Shown here piece after piece: positions 45,330-55,467 of a stretch of DNA of 64,000 nucleotides. Source of the stretch: Mucilaginibacter sp. (lineage in GTDB: Bacteria; Bacteroidota; Bacteroidia; Sphingobacteriales; Sphingobacteriaceae); NCBI GenBank assembly GCA_028288305.1, contig JAQBOA010000022.1:1-64000 (forward strand). Reading direction: 5' to 3'. Within the stretch, counting starts at the first letter, position 1. Every line of letters begins with the position of its first letter. A program made the position numbers and the translations under genes. The notes under the pieces were generated by a model that made no database searches, was not told where the DNA came from, and worked only from the letters and a program-made list of their open reading frames with translations.

Positions 45330-47690
45330 TTACTCGCTTCTTAAACTTTTCACCGGGTTCGTTATCGCGGCTTTAATTGCCTGCCAGCTTACAGTAAGCA
45401 AACAAATGGTCAGGCTTAAAAACATGGTTATTAAAAACACCCAAATACTTATTGAGGTATGATAAGTATATTTATATAACCATTGATGGATATAATACCA
45501 GCTGATTGCTGATCCTATTATAAACGATATGATCACCAATCTTACAAATTCCTGAGATAAATTAAACCATAAATGGCCTGTTGTGGCGCCTAACACTTTG
45601 CGGATACCTATCTCTTTTCTTCGTTGTTCAGCAGAGAATGAAGCCAAACCAAATAAGCCGAGGCATGAAATAACAATGGCAAGGCAAGTAAAGCCTGCTG
45701 ACATTGTGCCCAGCAATCTTTCGCTGTTAAATTTCTGATTGAACTTTTCGTCAGTGAACTTATATTCAAACGGGTATTGCGGGTTGTATTTTTTATAAAT
45801 GCTTTGTAAAATATTGAGACTTGTCGATATTGACTTTTTTGGGTTTAACTTTAAAGCTATGTTGCCTTTCCAATCGTTAAAGCCTATAATAGCGGGTTTA
45901 ACGGGCTCATAAGGCGAGCCCCAAACAAAATTCTCGATGACTCCCACCACTTTACAATTTTTCCCCTGGTATTTTACAATTTGACCTAAGGGTTGTTTAA
46001 AACGCATCAGTTTTACAGCTACCTGGTTAAGCATAATCCCAGCAGAATCAGAAGGGTACGCGGCAGAAAAATCCCTGCCCGCAATAAGCTTTAATCCATA
46101 AGTACTCACAATGTGATAAGTACCTACAAGCTGATCGATCGGCAGTTTATCTTCGCCCGGCAGCTGTCCTTGCCAGGTAATACCCCACGAACTGCTGCCA
46201 TTATTGGCTATGCTCATAGAGGTCAGTGCTCCGTCGGTGATCGCCCCCGAGTTGATAGCATCCAGTCTAAAACTTTCAAATTTCTTGTCCATTACACCTT
46301 CTACCGGCAGGTCTACTAACCCGTTGCGGTCATAGCCAACAGGGCGATCTTTAATGTAATTGATTTGTTTATAAATAAATATGCTTGACAATATGAGGCA
46401 AACGGCAAAAGTAAATTGCACAATTACCAATATCTGCCGCGGGCGCACAGTGGACTTTGTAGTAATTACCTGTCCTTTTAATACTTTAACTGGTTTAAAC
46501 GAAGAAAGAAAAAGGGCCGGATAGCTGCCCGCAACCAAACCAGTAAATACAGTTACTCCAATGGCAGCACCCCATGCCCACAAATTGGTATAAGGTAAAG
46601 ACAGCTGTAAATGGATAATGTCGTCAAAAAATGGTATTAATACAATAATCAATACCAGCGATATGATTAATGCTAAGAATGCCAGCAACAACGATTCGCC
46701 CATGAATTGCTGTACAAGGGCAAACCGACGCGCGCCCACTGCTTTGCGCACCCCAACCTCCTTGGCGCGCCGCTCGGATCGTGCTGTGGAAAGGTTCATG
46801 AAATTGATGCAGGCAATGATCAATATCCCGATAGCCAGGAATAAAAATAGCTTTACTGAATCAATGCGTCCGCCGGTATTAACCCCGTTTTTAAAATCGC
46901 TAAATAAATGGAGCCTGGTAAATGGATAAAGAAACATGGTATTTTCCTTATTATTAGGATCATATCGCTTTACTATATACTTGAGCTTCGAATTTACCGA
47001 AGCAAGTGAAACGCCGGGTTTCAACATCACATAAGTGAAAAAAGAATAATTTCCCCATCCTGAAGTTTTCAGCCATTGCTGCTCGGCAGTAAGCTGCTGC
47101 CATGAAATGAGCGCCTTAAAAACGAATGATGAATTTACAGGATTATCTTTTATTACTGCGCTAACCTTCAATGGATATTGGTTATTTAATTTTATAACCT
47201 GGCCAACAGGGTTTATATCTCCAAACAAGGCTTTAGCTCCTGATTGCGTAAGTACTATTGACGACATATCAGACAAAGCATTTTTATTCCCATAAATAAA
47301 ATTAAAACTGAACATAGTAAGCAAATCCGGATCTGCGGCCATGGTATTTATTTTAATTGCTTTATCCTTATAGTTCATCAAAATATCATAAGGCCAGTTG
47401 GTACGGGCAACTTTATCTATTTCTGGAATATCTTTTATCATTGCAGGCGCCATCGGTACAGGGGTAGCAGTTCCTGTTTGTAACTCCCCATTGCTTGGCT
47501 GATTTCTCATTACCTCGTACAAACGGTCGCTGTTTGTATTGAACTTGTCGAAACTAAATTCATTATAAACATACAACAGCAGCATAAAACTTACAGCCAT
47601 GCCAATAGCAAGACCGCCAATATTTATAATGCTGTAAAGGCGATTTCTAACCAGGTTACGCCACGCGATTTTAAAATAGTTTTTTATCAT
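45330..47690 (-). CDS. P16: MacB/FtsX-type ABC permease
   Basis: 786 residues. GG subgroup of P3, P5 and P6 (KNGVNTGGRIDSVKLFLFL before TM2; NFMNLSTARSERRAKEVGVRK). It is separated from the other three, which all lie in unit C. Pre-TM2 signature PFTRLHLFS. In the C-terminal half the sequence before coupling helix 2 is SAEQRRKEIGIRK (about 692). TM7-TM8 are the most divergent of the set (YYIHQWLYKYTYHTSIS, TMFLSLTICLLTVSW), yet the module still has 95 residues and ends NPVKSLRSE. Unit A; followed upstream by the longest intra-unit permease spacer (218 bp to P17). Confidence 0.92.
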   Translation of the reverse strand: MIKNYFKIAWRNLVRNRLYSIINIGGLAIGMAVSFMLLLYVYNEFSFDKFNTNSDRLYEVMRNQPSNGELQTGTATPVPMAPAMIKDIPEIDKVARTNWPYDILMNYKDKAIKINTMAADPDLLTMFSFNFIYGNKNALSDMSSIVLTQSGAKALFGDINPVGQVIKLNNQYPLKVSAVIKDNPVNSSFVFKALISWQQLTAEQQWLKTSGWGNYSFFTYVMLKPGVSLASVNSKLKYIVKRYDPNNKENTMFLYPFTRLHLFSDFKNGVNTGGRIDSVKLFLFLAIGILIIACINFMNLSTARSERRAKEVGVRKAVGARRFALVQQFMGESLLLAFLALIISLVLIIVLIPFFDDIIHLQLSLPYTNLWAWGAAIGVTVFTGLVAGSYPALFLSSFKPVKVLKGQVITTKSTVRPRQILVIVQFTFAVCLILSSIFIYKQINYIKDRPVGYDRNGLVDLPVEGVMDKKFESFRLDAINSGAITDGALTSMSIANNGSSSWGITWQGQLPGEDKLPIDQLVGTYHIVSTYGLKLIAGRDFSAAYPSDSAGIMLNQVAVKLMRFKQPLGQIVKYQGKNCKVVGVIENFVWGSPYEPVKPAIIGFNDWKGNIALKLNPKKSISTSLNILQSIYKKYNPQYPFEYKFTDEKFNQKFNSERLLGTMSAGFTCLAIVISCLGLFGLASFSAEQRRKEIGIRKVLGATTGHLWFNLSQEFVRLVIISFIIGSAISWYYIHQWLYKYTYHTSISIWVFLITMFLSLTICLLTVSWQAIKAAITNPVKSLRSE

Positions 47691-47697
47691 GGTATTT

Positions 47698-47906
47698 GGT
47701 CATTAGTCATTGTGTCATTAGTCATTTTTTTAGACGTTTATTCTTTACTTAATCTACAACTAAAAAATCTTCAGTTTATAAGACGGTTATAATAGAATTT
47801 ACGTTGCAGTAATAATTAAATAATACATTTTAATATTTGATCATTAGTCATTTTTTATTAATAATTAGCAACTATGCAATGACTAATGACATAATGACTA
47901 ATGACT
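47698..47906. repeat. GTCATTA-type palindromic repeat with a long centre (P16/P17 spacer)
   Basis: Left arm GGTCATTAGTCATTGTG... (47698-47727), right arm AATGACTAATGACATAATGAC... (47877-47906), 150 bp apart. The AT-rich centre has an extra internal TCATTAGTCATT unit at about 47841 and the GCAACTATGCAATGAC core near the right arm. No promoter or operator of the 17-5-17 type was seen inside. Confidence 0.75.
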
Positions 47907-47908
47907 AT

Positions 47909-50386
47909 TCATTCACTTCTTAAACTTTCTACCGGGTTTGTCAATGCCGCTTTTATAGATTGAAAACTAATAGTTATTAAGGCAATAGCCATCGTTACTC
48001 CTGCTGCCAGGAAGAACACCCACCAACTAATATTAGTTCGGAATGCAAAATCCTGTAACCATTTGCTCATAGCATACCAGGCAATCGGAAACGCGATGAT
48101 TGAGGAAATTATCACTAGCTTTAAAAAATCTGCGGAAAGCATAGTAACTACATTTTGTACTGATGCGCCCAATACTTTCCTTATGCCAATCTCTTTATTA
48201 CGCCGCTCTGCAGTGTAAATGGCAAGACCCAGTAAACCTAAACAAGCTACCGTTAATGATAAAAAAGTAAATACACTAAATACTTTACCCATAGTTTTAT
48301 CGGAACGGTAGAGTGCATCAAATTCTGCATCCATGAAACCATAGTCAAATGGCAGATCAGGAGCTATCTCTTTCCATTTATTTTGGATGGAATTAATTGC
48401 TTTACTGTAATCGCCCGGTTTAAGTCTTACAGCGATATATGAAGATCTGATACGGTAAGTTTTTGATGTGGTATAAAACAACGCGAATGGCGAAAAATCG
48501 CTTTTCAATGATTCTATGTTAAAGTCTTTTATAACACCTATTACTCTAAACTTTTGGTCGCCATTACCTGGATAAGTAAGGCTTTTACCAATCGGGTCCT
48601 TCCATCCTATCTGTTTAACTGCCGTTTCATTTAACAGGACTGAAGCTGAATCTGTAAATTCTTTTGAAAAAGCCCTCCCTTTTATCAACTTCAGGTTAAG
48701 TGTGGGTACAAATGCATCATCAACCATAAAAGAGGACAGAAAAATATTTGTTTCTCCACCATTTACATTTCCTGGATTCACTTCAGGCACATATGTATCT
48801 CCAAAAGAACTTTTCGCAGGCATACCTGTAGATATACTTGCATTTGCAACTTTCGGCAGTTTTAATAACTCCTTGCGCAAACTTTCTTCCCTGTTTCCGA
48901 GCCTGCCCGTATTAGAAATTATTACTACGTTTTCTTTATCAAAACCAAGATCCTTAGTTTGATTAAATACCAGTTGTTTATATACGATAATGGTACAGAT
49001 TATTAATACAGTAGATACCGTAAACTGGAAAACAACCAACGCATTACGGGTGAAAAATCCACCACTTGAATTTTTAAATAAACCACTGCCTTTTAAAATA
49101 CTAACCGGTTTAAATGAAGTAAGAAAAAAAGCCGGATAACTGCCAGCCAGCAAGCCGGTTATGAGTACTAATGATAAAATGCCTAACCAAGTTTTAAAAT
49201 CGAGAAATACTTTTAAGGAAAGTTCCTTGTCGGACAATTGATTAAATGCAGGCAATACAAGCATTATTATAAGTAAAGCCGCTATGGCGGCAAATAAAGT
49301 ATACAACATGGCTTCGGTAATAAATTGACGTACCAGTTGTTTTCTTAAAGATCCTAAAACCTTTCTGATGCCTATTTCTTTGGCCCTTTTTGCTGACTGT
49401 GCAGTTGATAGGTTCATGAAATTTACACAAGCCAGCAGCATGATAAATAAAGCAACTGCTGAAAAAATATAAACATATTTTATATCCCCCTGCTCGAAAA
49501 ATCTAGTGCCAATATTTGCCGAATACAAGTGCAGATCCGCTAAGGGCTGTAAACGCAAATCCCAATGTCCCCCTTTTCTTTTAAACTCATCCCATGGCTG
49601 GCCAATCCGTTTAAATGCACTTGCAGCTTGTATAGCTACCATTTGCGAGAATTTACTTTCTAATTTGGCAATACTGGCCGGGTCGGCAGCTACATTGGCC
49701 CGAAGTTTAACATAGGTTCCCATTTGCAGCCAAACCCAGCTCCAACTAAAATGCTTTATCGCTGGCATGCTTGCCGCAGGCTGCAATATTTCAAATTGAA
49801 GCGACGATTGTTTAGGAATATCTTTTAAAACCGCAGTTACTGTAAACGGTGTTGAGTATTCGTCAAAGATCAGCGTTTTGCCTATTGGAGATTCACTACC
49901 AAAATATTTTTTAGCAGCCTTTTGTGTAAGAATAACTGAATTAATGCCATTCAAACAGGTGGCAGCATCTCCGGCTATCAATGGATAATTAAAGAATTTT
50001 AAAAAATTGGAATCAACCACCAATATGCTTTTTTCGGTAAGCGAATTATGCTGGCCTTTATTTTCATAGTGAATTATTTCATCGCCCGGCGATAGTATAC
50101 GAGTATAACTTTCAATTTCAGAAAAATTATTCATCAGAGCAGCACCTGCGGGCGGCGGAGTGTGACCGATCAAAAATTGATCATTCCCCATTTTCCCATC
50201 CAGGTTGACCCGGTAAATACGATTGGAATCTTTGAAAAACCGATCGTAACTCAACTCATCCTTAATGTACATACCGATCAGCAGCACGCAAGCCAAACCA
50301 ATGGCTAATCCGCTGATGTTAATGATGCTGCTAACCTTGTTCCGAACAAGATTACGCCATGCAATTTTGATGTAATTCTTTATCAT
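47909..50386 (-). CDS. P17: MacB/FtsX-type ABC permease
   Basis: 825 residues, second longest. Subgroup of P10/P13/P21 (EQGDIKYVYIFSAVALFIMLL before TM2; pre-TM2 signature PLADLHLYS). TM2 end NFMNLSTAQSAKRAKEIGIRKVLGSLRKQLV. The extra length lies in the first periplasmic domain: an insertion around AAASAFKRIGQPWDEFKRKGGHW before the DLRLQPLADLH approach. The second domain has PGNVNGGETNIFLSSF. Coupling helix 2 KEIGIRK at about 731, preceded by AERRN rather than AEQRT. Acidic tail NPVESLRSE as in P12. Unit A. Confidence 0.92.
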   Translation of the reverse strand: MIKNYIKIAWRNLVRNKVSSIINISGLAIGLACVLLIGMYIKDELSYDRFFKDSNRIYRVNLDGKMGNDQFLIGHTPPPAGAALMNNFSEIESYTRILSPGDEIIHYENKGQHNSLTEKSILVVDSNFLKFFNYPLIAGDAATCLNGINSVILTQKAAKKYFGSESPIGKTLIFDEYSTPFTVTAVLKDIPKQSSLQFEILQPAASMPAIKHFSWSWVWLQMGTYVKLRANVAADPASIAKLESKFSQMVAIQAASAFKRIGQPWDEFKRKGGHWDLRLQPLADLHLYSANIGTRFFEQGDIKYVYIFSAVALFIMLLACVNFMNLSTAQSAKRAKEIGIRKVLGSLRKQLVRQFITEAMLYTLFAAIAALLIIMLVLPAFNQLSDKELSLKVFLDFKTWLGILSLVLITGLLAGSYPAFFLTSFKPVSILKGSGLFKNSSGGFFTRNALVVFQFTVSTVLIICTIIVYKQLVFNQTKDLGFDKENVVIISNTGRLGNREESLRKELLKLPKVANASISTGMPAKSSFGDTYVPEVNPGNVNGGETNIFLSSFMVDDAFVPTLNLKLIKGRAFSKEFTDSASVLLNETAVKQIGWKDPIGKSLTYPGNGDQKFRVIGVIKDFNIESLKSDFSPFALFYTTSKTYRIRSSYIAVRLKPGDYSKAINSIQNKWKEIAPDLPFDYGFMDAEFDALYRSDKTMGKVFSVFTFLSLTVACLGLLGLAIYTAERRNKEIGIRKVLGASVQNVVTMLSADFLKLVIISSIIAFPIAWYAMSKWLQDFAFRTNISWWVFFLAAGVTMAIALITISFQSIKAALTNPVESLRSE

Positions 50387-50443
50387 GATTAATCAATTAT
50401 TGAATTAATGAATTATTGAATTAGTAATTAAGTCATTAATTTT

Positions 50444-50477
50444 TAACTGCAAACTGCCTACTTCAAACTGTAAACTT
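50444..50477. repeat. GCAGTTT-type repeat, single arm
   Basis: Contains AACTGCAAACTGCCTAC then TTCAAACTGTAAACTT, made of the same 7-8 base units as the right arms at 21091 and 40340. No matching left arm is present; GAATTA-type units fill the P17 side of the spacer. Confidence 0.6.
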
Positions 50478-50480
50478 CTC

Positions 50481-52874
50481 CTATTCACTTCTCAAACTGT
50501 CCACCGGATTAGCAATTGCTGCTCTGATTGCATGATAGCTTACCGTAATAATTGCCGTTATTATGGCAACAAAACCTGCTGCTGCAAATACCCACCATGA
50601 TATAGTTATCCGGTAAGCAAAACTTTGAAGCCAGTTATGCATAGCCCACCATGCAATTGGGGAAGCAATAACTATTGCAAGTAGTACCAGTTTTAAAAAG
50701 TCCTGTGATAATAATGAGTTGATTGAGGCTACGCTTGCACCTAAAACTTTGCGTATTCCTATTTCTTTTGTACGCTGCTCGATAGTAAATGCGGCAAGGC
50801 CGAACAAACCCAGCGTAGCAAGGATGACTGTTATATATGTAAATATGCTGAATATGGAGGCCAGCCTGTCTTCAGCTTTGTATTGCTCATTAAAAGCGTC
50901 GTCCATAAATGTGTATTCAAAGGGTGTATCCTGGTCATATTTTTTGTAGATGCCCTGCATCGTATTTAGCAGGGTTGGCAAATTGGTGTGGGGATTTATT
51001 TTTACAAACAGGTTACAACCCCATTTAGAAAAGTATGGGTCATCTTCTTTTGCAATATTTAGTGTTAGAGGCCGAATAGCGTACTCCATTGAAGTGAAAT
51101 TGAAATTTTTTAATACACCAGCTATTTCTATCTGCTGATCACCGGATTTTATATAACTGCCAACAGGGTTTGCAGGTAAATGTAATTCTGTTATTGCGGT
51201 CTCATTAATTACTGTCTTTTTGCGGCTGGCAAGCTCAGTATTAGGAGCTGGGGCATATTTCCATTGCAAACCAAGCGTTGTGATAAAGTTTTTATCGGCA
51301 ACAAGAGCTGCAAGACCTACGCTTTCACCCTTTGTTTTACCATCGTAAAAGTTCATATCAAAACCTTTAAACATGGCATAATGCGATGTGGCAACACTGC
51401 TTATACCGGCCATAGACTTTACATCCCGTTTAAACGCGGGATAATTTTTACCAACACTATTTCCTATAGGTATCATTACTACATTATCCTTATTAATACC
51501 GGTATCTGCATGACGAAAAAAGTAAAGCTGGCGGTCAATAACAATTCCACAGATGATCAGACCTATTGATATGGTGAATTGCAACGTTGTAAATATTTTA
51601 CGAACTGTGATACCGCCAGCCTGTTTGCTCATTTTTCCTTTAAGGGTAACGACCGGTTTAAATGCGGATAATACAAGCGAAGGATAACTCCCTGCTATTA
51701 AAATGGTTAGCAAAAGCAAAACAAAAAGTAAAGTTAAAACCAACGGGCTGTACAAAAAAGAACTATCAATTTTAAGCTGAAGTGTATTTAAAAACCAGGG
51801 AGTAATCAAATAGCATAACAGGTAACCCAATATGAATGATAAAAGGGTAAACAATGCTGATTCAACATAAAATTGTGTGGCTATGGCTTTACGGCTTGCG
51901 CCTGATATTTTACGTACACCAACTTCTTTTGCCCTTAGTGTAGCTCTTGCTGTAGAAAGGCTCATATAATTTACCAATGCCAGCAATAAGATTAAAATAG
52001 CTACAAGAGGAAATATTTTGAGATATTTGATATTTGAAAAATCGCCGAAATTGCTTTTCAAATGTGTGTCAGGCAATGCGGACATTGAAAATTTAATATC
52101 ATCGAAAGTTTTGTCTTTTTTGGCCATCAAATTCATGCCTTTCGTTAATCGTGCAGTATCCGATGCATGTTTTAATAAAAAATAAATATTAAACGAACCG
52201 TAACTTATTTGCTGTGATCCAACATATTTTGATGCTTCTTTCATCGTCAGTAAACTTGAGTTAGCTGTCACGAAATTAAAAGTGATAGAAGAGTTTGATG
52301 GTGCATTTTCGGCAACGCCGGTAACCTGGTAGGTATAAGCGCTATCCGTCCGGATAATAATCGTCTTGCCAACAGGTTCTTGGGATCCAAAATACTTTTT
52401 GGCCATATCCTTTGAAATAACCACGGTAAACGGTCTTTTAAGTACATCCAAAGCATTACCTGATAGTAACTTAAAAGAGAAGAAACTAAAAAAAGCAGGG
52501 TCAGCAAATAACAATTTATCTTCAGAAAATTTTTCTTGTGGCGATAACGGATTACTGACTACTACAGGTCTGAAATATGGCAGCGTACGCATATAATCTT
52601 CAATGGTTGGCTGATTTTGTCTGATAATTGGAGCAGCAGCATAACTCATATACTCCATATTCATGGTATTGCCACCAATTTTTAATTGCGCACGAGGGCT
52701 AAATACACGATCTGCATTTTTATGAAAACGATCATAGCTCATTTCATGAGCTACGTACATCATTATCATCATGCATACAGCAAGACCAACAGCCAGGCCA
52801 GAAATATTGATGAGACTATATAGCTTCTGTTTTGTTAAGTTGCGCCAGGCGATTTTTATGTAGTTTAATATCAT
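50481..52874 (-). CDS. P18: MacB/FtsX-type ABC permease (P11/P12/P18 subgroup)
   Basis: 797 residues, starting MILNYIKIAWRNLTKQK. Third member of the P11/P12 subgroup (NYMSLSTARATLRAKEVGVRKISGASR, DRQLYFFRHADTGINKDNVV), but it sits in unit A whereas P11 and P12 are in unit B. It was therefore moved, or duplicated before the units separated. Pre-TM2 signature ALPDTHLKS. Coupling helix 2 KEIGIRKVLGAS at about 703. The following segment ASINSLLSQDFLKL has Gln where P11 and P12 have Lys. Tail NPVDSLRSE as in P11. 113 bp from P19. Confidence 0.92.
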   Translation of the reverse strand: MILNYIKIAWRNLTKQKLYSLINISGLAVGLAVCMMIMMYVAHEMSYDRFHKNADRVFSPRAQLKIGGNTMNMEYMSYAAAPIIRQNQPTIEDYMRTLPYFRPVVVSNPLSPQEKFSEDKLLFADPAFFSFFSFKLLSGNALDVLKRPFTVVISKDMAKKYFGSQEPVGKTIIIRTDSAYTYQVTGVAENAPSNSSITFNFVTANSSLLTMKEASKYVGSQQISYGSFNIYFLLKHASDTARLTKGMNLMAKKDKTFDDIKFSMSALPDTHLKSNFGDFSNIKYLKIFPLVAILILLLALVNYMSLSTARATLRAKEVGVRKISGASRKAIATQFYVESALFTLLSFILGYLLCYLITPWFLNTLQLKIDSSFLYSPLVLTLLFVLLLLTILIAGSYPSLVLSAFKPVVTLKGKMSKQAGGITVRKIFTTLQFTISIGLIICGIVIDRQLYFFRHADTGINKDNVVMIPIGNSVGKNYPAFKRDVKSMAGISSVATSHYAMFKGFDMNFYDGKTKGESVGLAALVADKNFITTLGLQWKYAPAPNTELASRKKTVINETAITELHLPANPVGSYIKSGDQQIEIAGVLKNFNFTSMEYAIRPLTLNIAKEDDPYFSKWGCNLFVKINPHTNLPTLLNTMQGIYKKYDQDTPFEYTFMDDAFNEQYKAEDRLASIFSIFTYITVILATLGLFGLAAFTIEQRTKEIGIRKVLGASVASINSLLSQDFLKLVLLAIVIASPIAWWAMHNWLQSFAYRITISWWVFAAAGFVAIITAIITVSYHAIRAAIANPVDSLRSE

Positions 52875-52900
52875 GATTTAGTTCATTAGTTCACTTGTTT

Positions 52901-52936
52901 AGCCCCCTCTAAATCTCCCCCGGTTGGGGAGACTTT
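52901..52936. repeat. CCCCTCTAAATCTCC-type hairpin repeat, copy 3
   Basis: AGCCCCCTCTAAATCTCC plus CCCGGTTGGGGAGACTTT, the same sequence as at 39049. It lies in the P18/P19 spacer directly after TTCATTAGTTCACTTG units. Confidence 0.75.
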
Positions 52937-52987
52937 AGCTTCCCGTTTTTAACCTTTTAGCTTTTGCCTTTCAGCTTTTACCTCCTC

Positions 52988-55348
52988 CTACTCACTCCTC
53001 AAACTATTCACAGGGTTAATCAGCGCAGCTTTTATAGCCTGATATGAAATAGTTATGGCAGCAATGCTTACTGATGCCGCAATTGCTATTATAAATATTC
53101 CTGCACCAATATTGATGTGATAAGCATAATTCTGCAACCAGTTATGCATCGCATAATACCCTATTGGCGCGGCAATAAAGAATGCTATAGAAATGAGCAG
53201 GATAAATTCTTTTGAAAACAATCCTATAATGCTCATTATTGGCGCGCCTAACACTTTTCTTATACCTATTTCTTTGGTGCGTTGGGAAGCGGTAAATGAT
53301 ATAAGGCCGTATAAACCAAGACAACCGATGAGTATGGCAATGAAGGAGAACAATTTGAACGCTGTATATACTTTTTGTTCCTGTGTATAAAAGCTGGCTA
53401 TATGTTCATCAAGAAATTCGTATTTAAAAAGATCATTTGGAAATAACGACGACCATGACTTGTTGATATGATCAATAGTGCGTACCATTCCTGCAGGTTG
53501 TATTTTTACACTTGCCATAAAAAAAACACCTGCATTATACTCCAATGCACAAGCACGCCTTTTTTTGTGTTTTGATTCACTTTGAAAATCCTGAACTACA
53601 CCAATTATTGTAGCTGACCTGCCGTTAAGCCGGATACGTTTTCCAACAGCATCATGAGGATTCATAAAGCCAATTTTATGGATCAATGTTTCATTCGCAA
53701 CAAAGGTTTGGGAAGTGTCCTTGACATCCTTTTTAGTGACCTTTTCCCCTGCCAGCATTTTAAGGCCGAACATATCAATATAATTTTCATCGATAAATTT
53801 TACTTCAGTCACATCGTCTTTTGTAACGCCAAAAGCTGGGGCTGAAAAACTGGTAAAATTATTATTGTAAGATGGCGCACCGGAAGAAAAACTAATTCCT
53901 TTCACACCGGGATTGTTGGCGAAGTCTTGTCTTAAAACCTCAAGTTTGGACATATCTGGAATACCCATAGAAATAATGGCTTCTTTGTTAAATCCCAAAT
54001 CCTGATTTTGGAAAAAGTCCATTTGATGGGCTACTACTAAGGTACCTACGATCAAAATTTGAGAAATTGCAAATTGTGCCACCACAAGACCCTTACGCAA
54101 AGTAAAACCACGCGCAAAATGTCCGGTTTTATTTTTAAGCGAATCAACAGGCTGAAATGCAGACTGAACGAAGGCAGGGTATAATCCTGCTATTAAAATT
54201 ACCAGGATAGTTAAACAAGCTATCCATCCTATAACAATTGGTTCAGCCAACTGGCCGGCATCTATTTTAATATTCAGCCAGTTACCTGCTTCAGATAAAA
54301 ACAAGGCGGCTATACCTACACCCAGTATCAATGCCATTAATACCAATACAGTGGTTTCGCCCAAAAACTGTTTGATCAATTGTGATCTTTGAGCTCCCAA
54401 AACCTTACGAACACCTACTTCTTTGGCCCTTTTTATAGCTTGTGCTGTGGCCAGGTTAATAAAGTTGATACATGCTGTAATAATTATAAGCAAGGCTACC
54501 CCAAGCAAAGCATAGTAAGTATCTTTTGAGGTGGGAGTTATTACATTATTGATATAACGCTGGTCAAAATGGATGTCTTTTAGTGGTTGTAAGGGTAAAT
54601 GAACATCTTTTCCAACATCTTTTTCCCAGTTTTTATGAAGAAATGCTGGTATTCTGCTTTCAATGCGATGAATAGAATAATGCTGCGGAATTAAAATAAA
54701 AGTAAAAAAACCACCCCCAATAGCCCAGAAATTAGACATATTGTCTTTCATTCTACTTTTTATAGTCTCAAAAGATACCAGAAACTGGAAAGGTAAACTG
54801 GTATTACCCGGTACATTCTTGATAACGCCTGTTACCTTTGAATTAAATGTATTCTCCAGGAATATCATCTGACCAACAGGATTTTTATCACCAAAGTATT
54901 TTTTTGCAAGACTTTCTGTCAATACTATATTATTAGGTTCGTTAAGAGCGGTTTTGGGATCGCCTGCAAGCCATTGATAATTAAATATTTCCGTAAAGTG
55001 CTCATCTGCGAAGACACATTGTTTCTCTATAAAACGATTGTTGTTTACTTTGACTAAGGGATTTTGCCTATAGTAAACCTGCGATACTTGCTCCAACTCA
55101 GGAAAATCGGTACGCATGGCCGGAGCTATGGCCATTGAGACATTTGAATTAAAGTCAATAGCATTTAACGTTACCCGGTAAGTACGGTTGGCTTTATTAA
55201 AATTATCATAAGTAAGCTCATTTCTTACGATTAAAAAAATAACCAGGCAGGAGGCTATCCCCAGGGTTAGCCCGAAAACGTTCAAAAAAGCATAACTCAT
55301 GTTACGCCGGATATTCCTGAATGCGATGATGATGTAGTTCTTTATCAT
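52988..55348 (-). CDS. P19: MacB/FtsX-type ABC permease
   Basis: 786 residues. Most like P2 in the C-terminal module (NIGAGIFIIAIAASVSIAAITISYQAIKAA) and at the end of TM2 (NFINLATAQAIKRAKEVGVRKVLGAQR), although P2 is in unit C and P19 in unit A. It starts MIKNYIIIAFRNIRRNMSYAFLNVFG. Pre-TM2 signature PLKDIHFDQ. Coupling helix 2 (about 692) is followed by KVLGAP, the only Pro at this position among the 21. The second periplasmic domain has a basic SKHKKRRACALEY stretch not seen in the others. Tail NPVNSLRSE. Unit A. Confidence 0.92.
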   Translation of the reverse strand: MIKNYIIIAFRNIRRNMSYAFLNVFGLTLGIASCLVIFLIVRNELTYDNFNKANRTYRVTLNAIDFNSNVSMAIAPAMRTDFPELEQVSQVYYRQNPLVKVNNNRFIEKQCVFADEHFTEIFNYQWLAGDPKTALNEPNNIVLTESLAKKYFGDKNPVGQMIFLENTFNSKVTGVIKNVPGNTSLPFQFLVSFETIKSRMKDNMSNFWAIGGGFFTFILIPQHYSIHRIESRIPAFLHKNWEKDVGKDVHLPLQPLKDIHFDQRYINNVITPTSKDTYYALLGVALLIIITACINFINLATAQAIKRAKEVGVRKVLGAQRSQLIKQFLGETTVLVLMALILGVGIAALFLSEAGNWLNIKIDAGQLAEPIVIGWIACLTILVILIAGLYPAFVQSAFQPVDSLKNKTGHFARGFTLRKGLVVAQFAISQILIVGTLVVAHQMDFFQNQDLGFNKEAIISMGIPDMSKLEVLRQDFANNPGVKGISFSSGAPSYNNNFTSFSAPAFGVTKDDVTEVKFIDENYIDMFGLKMLAGEKVTKKDVKDTSQTFVANETLIHKIGFMNPHDAVGKRIRLNGRSATIIGVVQDFQSESKHKKRRACALEYNAGVFFMASVKIQPAGMVRTIDHINKSWSSLFPNDLFKYEFLDEHIASFYTQEQKVYTAFKLFSFIAILIGCLGLYGLISFTASQRTKEIGIRKVLGAPIMSIIGLFSKEFILLISIAFFIAAPIGYYAMHNWLQNYAYHINIGAGIFIIAIAASVSIAAITISYQAIKAALINPVNSLRSE

Positions 55349-55378
55349 TTTATTTGGTCATTAGGTCATTTGTCATTT

Positions 55379-55466
55379 GCCTCATTCTAAATCCTTCTCC
55401 AAAGGAGAAGGACTTTTTTAACGTTACTTTTAAAAGCCCTCTCCTTTGGAGAGGGTTGGGTGAGGC
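55379..55466. repeat. GCCTCATCC-type two-hairpin repeat, copy 6
   Basis: 88 bp. Outer arms GCCTCATTC and GGGTGAGGC, both internal hairpins intact, with a short AT stretch (TTTTTTAACGTTACTTTT) between them. It ends one base before the P20 stop. Confidence 0.87.
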
Positions 55467-55467
55467 G

